DNA of 64,000 nucleotides from Bog-532 sp965277615. GTDB taxonomy: Bacteria > Actinomycetota > Actinomycetes > Streptosporangiales > Streptosporangiaceae. The position numbers and the translations under genes were made by a program. The stretch lies in NCBI GenBank assembly GCA_965277615.1, contig CBDIDG010000006.1, positions 248,001 through 312,000 on the forward strand. Reading direction: 5' to 3'. Below the pieces are notes generated by a model. The model worked only from the letters and a program-made list of their open reading frames with translations, did not search any database and was not told where the DNA came from. Shown here one piece after another: positions 17,678 to 26,355 of the stretch (the first letter of the stretch is position 1; each line of letters begins with the position of its first letter).

Positions 17678-19882
17678 GTGGCCGAGTCACGTAGCGGTAA
17701 CGGGGGCGCCCGCAATGACCGGCCCCCGCGGTCTGGTGCAACAGGCGCCGGTGGGGCCCGTGGCCGTACCGGCGGTGCCAGCGGCGGAGCCCGCTCTGGG
17801 CCGCGCGGCGGTGCCCGTAGCGGTACCAGCGGCGGCGATCGCCGCACCGGGAGTGACCGGCCGGAGCGCTCCGGCGGCTCCGACCGCTCCGGCAGCGGTC
17901 GTCCGGGCAGCGCGCGCACCGGGGGCACCGGCCGTTCAGACAGCACGGGCCGTCCCGACCGGCGCAGTTCCGGCGACCGCCCCGACCGCGCTGACCGTCC
18001 CGACCGGCGCAGTTCCGGCGACCGCCCCGACCGCGCTGACCGTCCCGACCGGCCGGCCCGCAGCTCGTCTCCCCGCACTGGAGGACCCCGCACGAGCGAC
18101 TTCCGTTCGGGAGGCCCGCGCCGGACCGGCGGCCCCGGCTCGACCGACGGCGGCCCCGACCGGCGGAGCGACTCAGACTCGTCATCCCGCCCCAGCCGCC
18201 CCTTCCGTCCCGGCGCCCCAAACCGCTCCGGCGCCCCAAACCGCTCCGGTGCCCCGAGCCGTTCCGGCGCCCCGAGTCGCTCCGGTGGACCTGGCCGCCC
18301 CAGTGGCCCCGGCCGTTCCTATCGTGACGACCGCCCGGGCAACACCGATGACCGGCCCGACCGTTCCGGCGATCGTTCTGACCGGCCCTACCGCCCCGAC
18401 CGGCCGTTCCGCGCCGGCGGCCCCAGCCGTTCTGGCACCTCGAGCCGCTCCGGTGGCCCGAGCCGTACCGGTGGCCCCGGTAGGCCCGGCGCCCGCGACG
18501 ACCGCCCACGCGACGACCGCTCATACCGCAGCGACCGTCCCAGCGGAAGCGGTGACGGGGCCAGCCGCCCGCCGCGCCAGGATCGGCCGGACGGTCGGAC
18601 GGCCCAGGATCGCCCCGCCTACCAAGATCGCCCCGAGCGCCGTGACCGCCCCGCGTATCAGGACCGGCCTGCGCGCCAGGATGGCCCACCGCGCCCGAGC
18701 CGTTCCGAGGACCAGCACAGCTCCTACCGCGGCGACCGCCCCGACCGTCCTCGCGGTTCGTCGTACTCCGATCGCTCCGACCGTCCTCGCGGTTCCTCGT
18801 CCTACTCCGACCGCTCCGACCGCCCAGACCACTCCGACCGTCCGCGCGGTTCCTCGTCCTACTCTGACCGTCCCAGCCGCCCCGCCGGCACCGGCCGCCC
18901 CAGTGGTACCGGCCGCCCCAGCAGCGCCGGCCGGACCTCAGGCCCCGCATCTTCCGGCCGCCCGTTCCGCAGCGACCGTCCTGGGCGCCCGGACCGTCCC
19001 TTCCGCAGCGACCGTCCGGACCGTCCCGACCGTCCGTACCGTCCCCGGGACAACGGCCCGGGCGCCGGCCGCCCGCAGGGACGCCCCCCCGGCCCGGATC
19101 GCCGCGACCGCAACGACCGCAACGACCGCAGTGGCTACCCCCCGCTGCCGGACCAGGCCACCGCGGATCTGCTGCAGGCCGAGGCGCGGACCGAGCTGAA
19201 GACGCTGCCGTCCGATCTGGCCGAGGTGGTGGCGCGCCGCCTAGTCGCGGCCGAGCTCGAGGATGACCCCGAGCGGGCCTACGCCCAGGCTCAGGTCGCG
19301 CGGGAGCTCGCGGCGCGGGTCGGGGTGGTGCGTGAGGTCACCGGCCTGGCCGCCTACCGGGCGGGCAAGTGGGCCGAAGCCCTGGCCGAGCTGCGCGCCG
19401 CGCGCCGGCTGACCGGGCGGGAGACGTATTTGCCGGTCATGGCCGACTCCGAACGGGCGCTGGGACGGCTCGACCGTGCGCTGGCCCTGGTGCACAGCCC
19501 GGAGGCGGGCAAGCTGACCCGGGCCAGCCAGATTGAGCTGCTGATCGTGGAGTCCGGGATCCGCCGGGACGAGGGCCGCCCGGATACCGCGGTCGTCGTG
19601 CTCCAGGTGCCCGAGCTGACCGACGGCAAGATCCGGGCCTGGTCGGCCCCGCTGTATTACGCCTACGCTGACGCGCTGCTGGCCGCCGGCCGCGACGAAG
19701 AAGCACGCGAGTGGTTCGAGCAGGCCGCCGCCGCTGACCCGGACGGTGAGACCGACGCCGCCGACCGGGTGCACGAGCTCGGGGGCGTGGTGCTGGAGGA
19801 CCTGGAAGAGTTCGAGGGCGACGACCTAGAGGACCTAGAGGACCTAGAGAATCAAGAGAATCAAGAGCACCCGGAGGACTAG
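17678..19882 (+). CDS. Disordered RDPSG-rich protein with helical-repeat C-terminus
   Basis: A protein of about 734 residues with two parts. Residues 1 to about 485 are almost only Arg, Asp, Pro, Ser, Gly, Thr and Ala, in degenerate repeats such as DRPDR, SGDRPDRAD, GAPNRSGAPSRSG and YSDRSDRPRGSS, surely disordered and highly charged. Residues about 485-705 are helical, with TPR-like periodicity (YRAGKWAEALAELRAARRL; YAYADALLAAGRDEEAREWFEQAA). A final acidic tail (EDLEDLEDLENQ) is encoded by 9-base repeats with rare CTA codons. GTG at 17678 follows GGAAAGG by seven bases; an upstream start is unlikely. Relatives occur in Streptomyces near tyrS and HAD genes as TPR proteins (from memory). The function is unknown; RNA binding is only a guess from the Arg/Gly-rich part. 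Confidence 0.8.
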   Translation: MAESRSGNGGARNDRPPRSGATGAGGARGRTGGASGGARSGPRGGARSGTSGGDRRTGSDRPERSGGSDRSGSGRPGSARTGGTGRSDSTGRPDRRSSGDRPDRADRPDRRSSGDRPDRADRPDRPARSSSPRTGGPRTSDFRSGGPRRTGGPGSTDGGPDRRSDSDSSSRPSRPFRPGAPNRSGAPNRSGAPSRSGAPSRSGGPGRPSGPGRSYRDDRPGNTDDRPDRSGDRSDRPYRPDRPFRAGGPSRSGTSSRSGGPSRTGGPGRPGARDDRPRDDRSYRSDRPSGSGDGASRPPRQDRPDGRTAQDRPAYQDRPERRDRPAYQDRPARQDGPPRPSRSEDQHSSYRGDRPDRPRGSSYSDRSDRPRGSSSYSDRSDRPDHSDRPRGSSSYSDRPSRPAGTGRPSGTGRPSSAGRTSGPASSGRPFRSDRPGRPDRPFRSDRPDRPDRPYRPRDNGPGAGRPQGRPPGPDRRDRNDRNDRSGYPPLPDQATADLLQAEARTELKTLPSDLAEVVARRLVAAELEDDPERAYAQAQVARELAARVGVVREVTGLAAYRAGKWAEALAELRAARRLTGRETYLPVMADSERALGRLDRALALVHSPEAGKLTRASQIELLIVESGIRRDEGRPDTAVVVLQVPELTDGKIRAWSAPLYYAYADALLAAGRDEEAREWFEQAAAADPDGETDAADRVHELGGVVLEDLEEFEGDDLEDLEDLENQENQEHPED
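17951..18040 (+). repeat. 45-bp tandem repeat, two exact copies
   Basis: 17951-17995 and 17996-18040 are identical and begin a third, partial copy. They encode a duplicated 15-residue unit (RPDRRSSGDRPDRAD) in the disordered part of the preceding gene entry. Confidence 0.9.
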
Positions 19883-22074
19883 CCGCCTCCGCGCCGGATG
19901 ACGCGGTAGAGGTACTCCTCGCGGTTGAGCGGGTTGTCGTCAGTCCGCGGCCGGGATGGGGCTGGGCCCCGGACGGGCTGGTAGTGGCCGAACGACGTTT
20001 CCAGCACGCCCTCGCCCCGGGTGAGCGGCGACAGCTGCTGGCGCAGCTCGTTCAGCTGGGCCGCCGGGACGTCTCCCTCCAGCGTGCACCAGGAGTCCGC
20101 GGTCGCGGACACCTCGGGGACCGCCCGCAGCTTGGCCAGGACCGGCAGCAGCGCGCTGAGGGTGTCGGCCGGGGCGTCCAGGCGGAAATGCTGCACCGGC
20201 TCGCACACCACCGTGCCCGCCCGCTGCAGGGCGGCCATGACCACCAGCGGGGTGAGCTTGCGGAAGTCCTGCGGGCTGCTGAGCGGGCCGCGGGTCGCCG
20301 GGGGCCCGTCGGGCACGCTGTACTGCGACCTGAACAGTGTCACCGCGTAATCGGTGACCTGCCAGCCGCGCAGGCCCTGCCGCAGGGTGCCGGTGACGTA
20401 CTGCTCCATGGCCGCCGCGAAGCTGTCCACGTTCTTGTAGATGTAGAGCGGCACCGCCTGGTGGCCCACGTCGAGCCGGAAGCTGGTGCCTGACCCGGCC
20501 GCGGTCGGCTCGATGCGGATGCCCAGCGTGGCCAGGAACGGGTTCCCCGGGGCGTGCAGGACCTCCTCGGCCTCGCCGGTGCGGACCGGCCGTTCGACGC
20601 AGATCGGCGTGGTTTGCCGGAAGGCCGCCCGCACCCCGTAGTCCGTGGTCAAGGTGGCGTCGATGACCTGTTTCTGCACCTCGCCGTAGAGCGAGAGGTA
20701 GATCTCCTGCCGCCGGTCATCCTGGCGGACGTTGATGAGCGGGTCCTGTTCGGCCAGGTCGGTCAGCGCCGAATGCAGCCGCGGCTTGTCGCGCGGATCG
20801 CGGGCCACCACGGCGGTCTCCAGCGTCGGCGGCGTGAAGTAGTGCCCGTCCACGCGGCCGGGTGCCCGTCCGGCGCCGTCGCCATCGGGCGCAGGCCCGA
20901 CGCCACCGGGCGCCCGTCCGTCGCCATCGGGCGCAGGCCCGACGCCACCGGGCGCCCGTCCGTCGCCATCGGGCGCAGGCCCGACGCCACCGGGCGCCCG
21001 TCCGTCGCCATCGGGCGCAGGCCCGACGCCACCGGGCGCCCGTCCGTCGCCATCGGGCGCAGGCCCCACGCCGTCGCCGATCTGGATCCCGGCCAGGCCC
21101 GACAGCGTGGCGATCTGGCCGGCCGTCACCTGCTCGCGGCGCTGGGCCGCGCCGTCGGCGAACACGTTGATCGCCGTCACCTTGCCGGTGGTGCCGCGGC
21201 CGAACCGCACCCGGTCCCGGACGGAGACGGTGCCCGCGAACATCCTGGTGTAAGCGATCTTCTCCCCGGCCGCCCCGCGTTCGACCTTGAACACCCGCCC
21301 CGAGACCGGGCCGTCCGGGTCGCCGTCCGCGGCGGGCAGCAGGGTGCCCGCGCCGCGCAGCAGGGCATCGACGCCCGCGCCGGTGATGGCCGATCCGAAG
21401 TACACCGGGTGGACCTGCATGTCCCGGACCTGCCCGGCCAGCTTCTGGCCAAGCCAGCGGCCCGAGAGCGCCGCCCCGCCGAGGTACGCCGCCAGGACCG
21501 CATCATCGTGCTCGGCCAGCACCTCCGTGAGCCGCCCCGGACTATCAGCCGGGAGGAAGGCGGCCGCGTGGGTGCCCAGCCCGCGCACCGAGCCCATCGG
21601 AACAATAGCCGGGGTCAGCCGCTCGGCCAGGTCGGCCAGCACGCGTGCGTCACTGGCGCCGCGGCGGTCGATTTTGTTGACGAAGAACAGCGTTGGGACC
21701 CGCAGGCGCTGCAACGCGCGCCACAGGATGCGGGTCTGCGGCTGGACCCCCTCGACCGCCGAGACCACCAGCACGACCCCGTCCAGGACGCTGAGCGCGC
21801 GCTCCACCTCGGCCACGAAATCCGGGTGGCCGGGCGTGTCAATCAGGTTGACGGTGCGGCCGCCGGCCGTGAACGAGACGACCGCGGACTTGATCGTGAT
21901 GCCGCGCTGGCGCTCCAGCGCCAGCGAGTCCGTCCGGGTCGTGCCCGCGTCCACGCTGCCCGGTTCGTCGATGACGCCGGCGCAGTACAGCAGCCGCTCG
22001 GTCAGCGATGTCTTACCGGCGTCAACATGTGCGAGTATCCCCAAATTCAGTGTTCCGCGAGACAAGCGACCCAT
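19879..22074 (-). CDS. TetM/OtrA-like ribosomal protection GTPase
   Basis: An EF-G-related translational GTPase of 731 residues, about 70-90 longer than TetM or OtrA. The N-terminus has the G-domain motifs: AHVDAGKTS (G1), ERQRGITI (G2 region), DTPGHPDF (G3) and NKIDRRG (G4). Domain III resumes at TLETAVVARDPRDKPRL, and the C-terminal EF-G domains IV-V follow. Such proteins bind the A site and release tetracycline, but chromosomal actinomycete versions need not give resistance. Between domains II and III it carries five near-identical 14-residue repeats, unlike other family members I know. The ATG has GGAGG directly abutting it, an abnormal spacing. Its stop overlaps that of the convergent disordered-protein gene by two bases. 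Confidence 0.88.
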   Translation of the reverse strand: MGRLSRGTLNLGILAHVDAGKTSLTERLLYCAGVIDEPGSVDAGTTRTDSLALERQRGITIKSAVVSFTAGGRTVNLIDTPGHPDFVAEVERALSVLDGVVLVVSAVEGVQPQTRILWRALQRLRVPTLFFVNKIDRRGASDARVLADLAERLTPAIVPMGSVRGLGTHAAAFLPADSPGRLTEVLAEHDDAVLAAYLGGAALSGRWLGQKLAGQVRDMQVHPVYFGSAITGAGVDALLRGAGTLLPAADGDPDGPVSGRVFKVERGAAGEKIAYTRMFAGTVSVRDRVRFGRGTTGKVTAINVFADGAAQRREQVTAGQIATLSGLAGIQIGDGVGPAPDGDGRAPGGVGPAPDGDGRAPGGVGPAPDGDGRAPGGVGPAPDGDGRAPGGVGPAPDGDGAGRAPGRVDGHYFTPPTLETAVVARDPRDKPRLHSALTDLAEQDPLINVRQDDRRQEIYLSLYGEVQKQVIDATLTTDYGVRAAFRQTTPICVERPVRTGEAEEVLHAPGNPFLATLGIRIEPTAAGSGTSFRLDVGHQAVPLYIYKNVDSFAAAMEQYVTGTLRQGLRGWQVTDYAVTLFRSQYSVPDGPPATRGPLSSPQDFRKLTPLVVMAALQRAGTVVCEPVQHFRLDAPADTLSALLPVLAKLRAVPEVSATADSWCTLEGDVPAAQLNELRQQLSPLTRGEGVLETSFGHYQPVRGPAPSRPRTDDNPLNREEYLYRVIRRGGG
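20878..21067 (-). repeat. 42-bp tandem repeat inside the ribosomal protection gene
   Basis: Four exact 42-base units start at 20878, 20920, 20962 and 21004, followed by a partial unit from 21046. In the gene they encode repeats of PAPDGDGRAPGGVG. There are no spacers, so this is a minisatellite and not CRISPR. Copy-number change would keep the reading frame. Confidence 0.95.
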
Positions 22075-22126
22075 CCTCCGAACAAGCCCACAGCTGCTTT
22101 TCGATGGACACGGACGCTCCTCGCAT
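22022..22126 (-). CDS. Possible leader peptide of the GTPase gene
   Basis: ATG at 22126 with AAGGAG six bases upstream opens a 34-codon frame (MRGASVSIEKQLWACS...) that overlaps the first 53 bases of the ribosomal protection gene in another frame. Its ribosome site is much better spaced than that of the GTPase gene itself. Tet(M) genes in Gram-positives are controlled by a translated leader, so a regulatory role is plausible, but no attenuator hairpin is evident here. Confidence 0.35.
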   Translation of the reverse strand: MRGASVSIEKQLWACSEDGSLVSRNTEFGDTRTC

Positions 22127-22281
22127 GGCTGACTCCTTCAGATTCCCGGCGCTGGCGCTGGCGCTGGCTCGCTGGTGCGGGCGGCCTGGTGCCCGCCCCT
22201 CACGCACGCATTGTCGTCTCCCGTCTGCCCCGGGGGCCAGCGGTTTTTCCGGGTGCGGCACCACCGCCGCGCCCCGAGGGG

Positions 22282-23226
22282 TCAGTCAGCTTTATCGAGC
22301 CAGTGCATGATGCCGGCCACGTTGGCTTCGGTGCCGCTCAGCCGCATCAGCTTCTCCCCGGCGTACTCGTCGCCGCCCGGCTGCAGGCCGGCGTAGCGGT
22401 TCTTGGTGCGCTCGTGCACCAGGGCCACCGCGTGGTCCAGGTCGAGACCTTCCCGGTGCGCCTTGCGGGTCTCCTCCACCCAGACCTTGATCTCCTCGGC
22501 CGACCGTTCCAGCGTCTCCTGGACCGCGCCGACCGGGCCGTAGTGGCTGAACAGCAGCCGCTCCGGGCGCAGCGCGCCGAACAGGGAAATCGAGGCCAGC
22601 GCGGTCTCCAGGTCGAAGTCCGGTGGGGGCGTGCCCGCCCGCAGGTCGCCGGTCTCCGGCAGGTACATCCCGGCCGCGTCGCCGACGTACAGGTCGCCCG
22701 TGACCGAGTCGAGCAGGCCTACGTGGTGCTTGGCGTGCCCGGGGGAGTAGTGGCTGTCCAGCCGCCGCCCGCCGCCCAGGTTCACCACGCCGGTCTCTTC
22801 CACGGTGTCGATGCGGTCGGCCGGAGTCGGCGCGAGCGTGCCGAACAGCCCGTCCAGTGCGTCCCCGTAGACCATCCGCGCGCTGGCCATCAGCCGGGAC
22901 GGGTCGGCCAGGTGACGGGCGCCCTTGGTGTGCACGACCACCCGCGCGTTCGGGAACATCTGCGTGATGTCGCCGACGCCGCCCGCATGGTCCAGGTGGA
23001 TGTGCGTGACCACCACCGTGGACAGATCCTTCGGGCCGACCCCCAGGGCGGCCAGCGCGTCCCTGACGATGGGCGCCGATGGCGCGGTGCCCGTCTCGAC
23101 CAGGCACGGGCGGTCCGAGCGGATCAGGTAACCGGCCGTGATGCCGGAATAGCCCGCCATCTTGGTGTCGATCTGGAACACGTCGTCGCCGAGCGGTGTG
23201 ATCCCCGCCGCCGCCTCATCACTCAT
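22282..23226 (-). CDS. MBL-fold metallohydrolase
   Basis: A 314-residue metallo-beta-lactamase-fold hydrolase. Seen: THIHLDHAGG (the HxHxDH zinc motif, near residue 80), a further His in SPGHAKHHVG, Asp in YVGDAAGMY and His in LLFSHYGPVG. It resembles the general glyoxalase-II-like group, so the substrate cannot be told. ATG at 23226 overlaps the end of the DUF1015 gene (shared GGGCCGATGAGTGATGAG region), giving an eight-base overlap and likely co-transcription. Upstream frame extension to 23394 is out of family and was dropped. Confidence 0.88.
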   Translation of the reverse strand: MSDEAAAGITPLGDDVFQIDTKMAGYSGITAGYLIRSDRPCLVETGTAPSAPIVRDALAALGVGPKDLSTVVVTHIHLDHAGGVGDITQMFPNARVVVHTKGARHLADPSRLMASARMVYGDALDGLFGTLAPTPADRIDTVEETGVVNLGGGRRLDSHYSPGHAKHHVGLLDSVTGDLYVGDAAGMYLPETGDLRAGTPPPDFDLETALASISLFGALRPERLLFSHYGPVGAVQETLERSAEEIKVWVEETRKAHREGLDLDHAVALVHERTKNRYAGLQPGGDEYAGEKLMRLSGTEANVAGIMHWLDKAD

Positions 23227-24562
23227 CGGCCCATTCTCGCAGCACCAGGCCGGTACGCGGCTTGGGGCCGAACGAGGTCGACTTGCGCGGCATCCGCTCG
23301 CCGTTCTCCGCCACGGCCCGGACGTCCGCGGCCGACTCCGGGTTGCAGATGACCGCGGTCCCGCCCGCATCCCGTGCGGCCTGCACCGCGGCACCGGGCT
23401 CGCCGTGGATCACCAGCACGTCCGGTTCGGCGTCGGCCAGGCCCCACACCGATTGGATCAGCAGCTCGCGCAGCACCGAGGCGGGCAGCCGCTGCCAGCG
23501 GTCCGAATGACCGGCCGGCATGGCCTCGGCCACCCGGTCCGAGGCCGGGTCGGTCAGCAGGTACTGCTCACTGCCGTCGGTGAGCAGGAACGCCGGGCCG
23601 TGCCGCCCGGCCTCGGCCAGCGCGGCCTCGGCGTCCTCCAGCCGCTCCACCCGCTCCACGTGCATGGCACCCTTGGCCATCTCCGCCGCCCGGCCCGGGG
23701 TCAGACCGGGGATCACCCGGTGGATGGCGCCGATCCGGGGCGGGTACGCCGCCGAGTCAACCAGAAAGGCCAGGCCGTAGTCCCACGGTCCTTCGCCCCG
23801 GCCCGCGCCGCGCTCCTGGTCCTGCAGCTTCAGGTAGGCCGCGTACCGGTGGTGCCCGTCGGCGATCAGCGCGGTGCGGGCGGCCAGGTCGGCCGCGACC
23901 GCGGCGTGCTCGGCCGGGTCGGTCAGGGCCCAGAGCTGATGCCGGGTCCCGTCGTCCGTCACCGCCGTCAGCAGCGGCGCCCGGGTCTCGGCCACCCGGT
24001 CCACCAGCGCCGTCGCCGTGGCCGTCGCCGCCGCGGGCTCAGCCGAGCCGTCGTAGAGCAGGAAGATCGGCTCCAGGTTGGCCCGGGTGGTGGCCATCAG
24101 CTCGCGCCGGCCCTCGACCGGGCCCGGCATCACGTCTTCATGCGGCAGTACGGCCGGCGACCCCGGCGGGACCAGGCGCAGCGCCCCGACCAGGCCGCGC
24201 TGCACGACGGCCCACCCGTCCCCGTCCGGCACGCTCTGCTCGTAGACGTACAGCGCCGGGCTCGGGTCCGGCCGGAGTATCCCGGATCCGAGCCAGTCCC
24301 GCAGCTGCGCCGCGGCCAGCGCGCTGGCCGCGGGGCCGCGCGGTGGTTGCGGTGATCCGGCGCCGGGCAGGATCAGACGAACGATATTGTGCGGTTCCGC
24401 GGCCAGCAGACGAGCCACGACACCCGGGCCGATGACGTCATACGGTGGGGAGGTCACATCGGCGAGGCCGCTGACCCGATCGGGGTCGAAGCGGACCGCA
24501 TGGAACGGCGCCAGTGCGAGGCCGGATGAGCGCACGGGCTGAGGGTCGGACGGAAGGGTCAC
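23219..24562 (-). CDS. DUF1015 family protein
   Basis: Protein of 447 residues of the DUF1015 family, which includes the archaeal serine kinase SerK; the bacterial role is mostly unknown. Seen: the SPPYDVIG block near residue 40, and ADGHHRYAAYLKLQ in the middle, a family hallmark. GTG at 24562 or GTG at 24535 (giving VRSSGLALAPFHAVRF) could be the start; family similarity begins only after the second. The start is 2 or 29 bases from the divergent TPR gene start, so promoter elements must lie inside one or both coding regions. Confidence 0.82.
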   Translation of the reverse strand: MTLPSDPQPVRSSGLALAPFHAVRFDPDRVSGLADVTSPPYDVIGPGVVARLLAAEPHNIVRLILPGAGSPQPPRGPAASALAAAQLRDWLGSGILRPDPSPALYVYEQSVPDGDGWAVVQRGLVGALRLVPPGSPAVLPHEDVMPGPVEGRRELMATTRANLEPIFLLYDGSAEPAAATATATALVDRVAETRAPLLTAVTDDGTRHQLWALTDPAEHAAVAADLAARTALIADGHHRYAAYLKLQDQERGAGRGEGPWDYGLAFLVDSAAYPPRIGAIHRVIPGLTPGRAAEMAKGAMHVERVERLEDAEAALAEAGRHGPAFLLTDGSEQYLLTDPASDRVAEAMPAGHSDRWQRLPASVLRELLIQSVWGLADAEPDVLVIHGEPGAAVQAARDAGGTAVICNPESAADVRAVAENGERMPRKSTSFGPKPRTGLVLREWADE

Positions 24563-24564
24563 AC

Positions 24565-25050
24565 ATGTCAGAAGGATCGAACGGTTATCAGGATTCCCGG
24601 CCGGGCTCCGAGCGGCCCGCTCATTCTGACTCCGACGGTCCGGACGGCGACCCGCTCGAGTGGTACCAGCGTGGCCTGGAGCTGCTCAGCCGGGGCAGCC
24701 CGGCGGCCGCGGCCCAGATCCTGCAGCGGGCCGCGGCGGCCGAGCCCAGCTCCCGCAGCGTGCGCGAGGCCCTGGCCCGGGCGCAGTTCGACGCCCGGCA
24801 GTACACCGAGGCGGCGGGCAACTTCCGGCTGATCGTCGAGGCCAGCCCGGCCGACGACTACGCCCACTTCGGCCTGGGCCTGTCGCTGGCCCGGTCCGGC
24901 GACCCGGCCTCGGCCGCCGAGTACCTGGCGCTGGCCGCGGCCATGCGCCCGGACCACAAGCACTACACCGATGCCCTGCACCAGGTGCGCGCTACGCTGC
25001 ACTCCCGGGCGAGCCAGACCGGCTCAGCCCAAACCGGGGAGGACGATTGA
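24565..25050 (+). CDS. TPR-repeat protein
   Basis: A 161-residue protein with about three tetratricopeptide-type helix pairs (PLEWYQRGLELLSRGSPAAAAQIL; ALARAQFDARQYTEAAGNFRLI; YAHFGLGLSLARSGDPASAAEYLALAAAM), after a disordered acidic N-terminus. It is presumably a protein-interaction scaffold. ATG at 24565 is preceded by GGAAGGG six bases upstream. Its TGA overlaps the TTG start of the phosphatase gene, so the two are translationally coupled. Confidence 0.85.
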   Translation: MSEGSNGYQDSRPGSERPAHSDSDGPDGDPLEWYQRGLELLSRGSPAAAAQILQRAAAAEPSSRSVREALARAQFDARQYTEAAGNFRLIVEASPADDYAHFGLGLSLARSGDPASAAEYLALAAAMRPDHKHYTDALHQVRATLHSRASQTGSAQTGEDD

Positions 25051-26126
25051 GCGCGCCCCACACCGAGCCGGGCACCGACCCGCACACCGAGCCGGGCACC
25101 GACCCGAACGCCGAGTCGGCGGCCCCGGCTCCGCGGGCCAGCCAGGAGCCCCTCTGCCGCGGCTACGACGTGGCGCTGCTGGACCTGGACGGCGTGGTGT
25201 ACATCGGCGGCAAGGCCGTGCCCGGTGCCCGTGAGGCGCTGCAAAAGGCCAGCGAGCAGGGCATGCGGCTGGCCTACGTGACCAACAACGCCTCCCGCAC
25301 TCCCGCCGCGGTGGCCCACGTGCTGAACGGCCTCGGCATCGACGCGCAGCCCTCGGACGTGGTCACCTCGGCCCAGGCGGCCGCGCGGCTTCTGGCCGAG
25401 CGGCTGCCCGCCGGAGCGCCGGTGCTGGTCATCGGGGGCATGGGCCTGCGGGTCGCGCTGCGCGAACAGGGCCTTCGCCCGGTGTCCACCGCCGCCGCCA
25501 AGCCCGCCGCCGTGGTCGAGGGCTTCGCCCCCCAGGTCGATTACTCCGCGCTGGCTCAGGGTGGCCTGGCCGTGCGGGCGGGCGCCCTGTTCGTCGGCAC
25601 CAACGGTGACCTGACCATCCCCAACGCGCAAGGCATCGCGCCCGGCAACGGCTCACTGCTCCAGGTGATCAAGACCGCCACCGGGCAGACGCCGGTCATC
25701 GCGGGCAAGCCCGAGCCGCCCCTGCACCACGAATCGGTGATCCGGACCGGGGCCAAGCACCCGCTGGTGGTCGGCGACCGGCTCGACACCGACATCGAGG
25801 CGGCCCAGCGGGTGGGAGCGGACAGCCTGCTCGTGCTGACCGGGGTGACCGACCCGGCCGGCGCCGTGCTGGCCCCGCCGAACCAGCGCCCCAGCTTCAT
25901 CGCCGACGACCTGGCCGGCCTGGTCGAACCGCACCCCGCGGTCAGCTCGGGCCCGGACGGTTTCGGCTGCGGCGGCTGGACCGCCCGCTGGACCGGCGAC
26001 CGGCTCGACCTGTCCGGCGACGGCCACCGCATCGACGGCCTGCGCGCCCTGTGCGCCGCCGCCTGGTCCCGCGGCAATGTGACCAAGGACGCCGTCAGCC
26101 AGGCCCTGCACACCCTGGGCTCCTGA
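25047..26126 (+). CDS. HAD-IIA (NagD-like) sugar/phosphate phosphatase
   Basis: A 359-residue phosphatase of the haloacid dehalogenase superfamily, subclass IIA. Seen: catalytic DLDGVVYIGG (nucleophile and acid Asp) near residue 50, YVTNNASRTP (motif II Thr/Asn), GKPEPPLHHESV (motif III Lys) and VGDRLDTDIEAA (motif IV Asp pair). The TTG start at 25047 overlaps the upstream stop, with GGGAGGAC in place. The N-terminus has a short duplicated segment (HTEPGTDP twice, 24 bases). A C-terminal extension of about 65 residues after the HAD core (GCGGWTARW..) is typical of actinomycete relatives. Confidence 0.9.
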   Translation: MSAPHTEPGTDPHTEPGTDPNAESAAPAPRASQEPLCRGYDVALLDLDGVVYIGGKAVPGAREALQKASEQGMRLAYVTNNASRTPAAVAHVLNGLGIDAQPSDVVTSAQAAARLLAERLPAGAPVLVIGGMGLRVALREQGLRPVSTAAAKPAAVVEGFAPQVDYSALAQGGLAVRAGALFVGTNGDLTIPNAQGIAPGNGSLLQVIKTATGQTPVIAGKPEPPLHHESVIRTGAKHPLVVGDRLDTDIEAAQRVGADSLLVLTGVTDPAGAVLAPPNQRPSFIADDLAGLVEPHPAVSSGPDGFGCGGWTARWTGDRLDLSGDGHRIDGLRALCAAAWSRGNVTKDAVSQALHTLGS

Positions 26127-26355
26127 CCCCGCCTGCTCGCGGGTTCGGCCGAACCGTTTGACACAGCGGTGGCGATGCGCTGTTCTATACGCCATGGACC
26201 GCCACCTGACGCCCCCGGGCGACGACGCGCGTCGTCGCGCCGCTGCGGGCGCTCGCGGTCTGTGTCCTTCGTGTTGTTGTCGCTGACCCTCTCGCTCGGC
26301 GCTGACCCCACGTCCGGGGGTCGCGAACACACGACACCACGAAGGACCTGCTCTC

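Noticed and set aside
17670..19199. Ala/Pro/Thr-rich frame overlapping the disordered protein
   Set aside because: Second open frame of the same low-complexity DNA. The chosen frame has a ribosome site and continues into a TPR-like domain, while this one ends without any domain.
20878..21067. Possible CRISPR array
   Set aside because: Repeats are contiguous with no unique spacers, are in frame within a gene, and no cas genes are present.
20554..23352. Open frame of 932 codons on the plus strand
   Set aside because: Antisense to the GTPase and MBL genes, composed of Arg/Val/Gln-rich shadow sequence with no family motif; typical of high-GC antisense frames.
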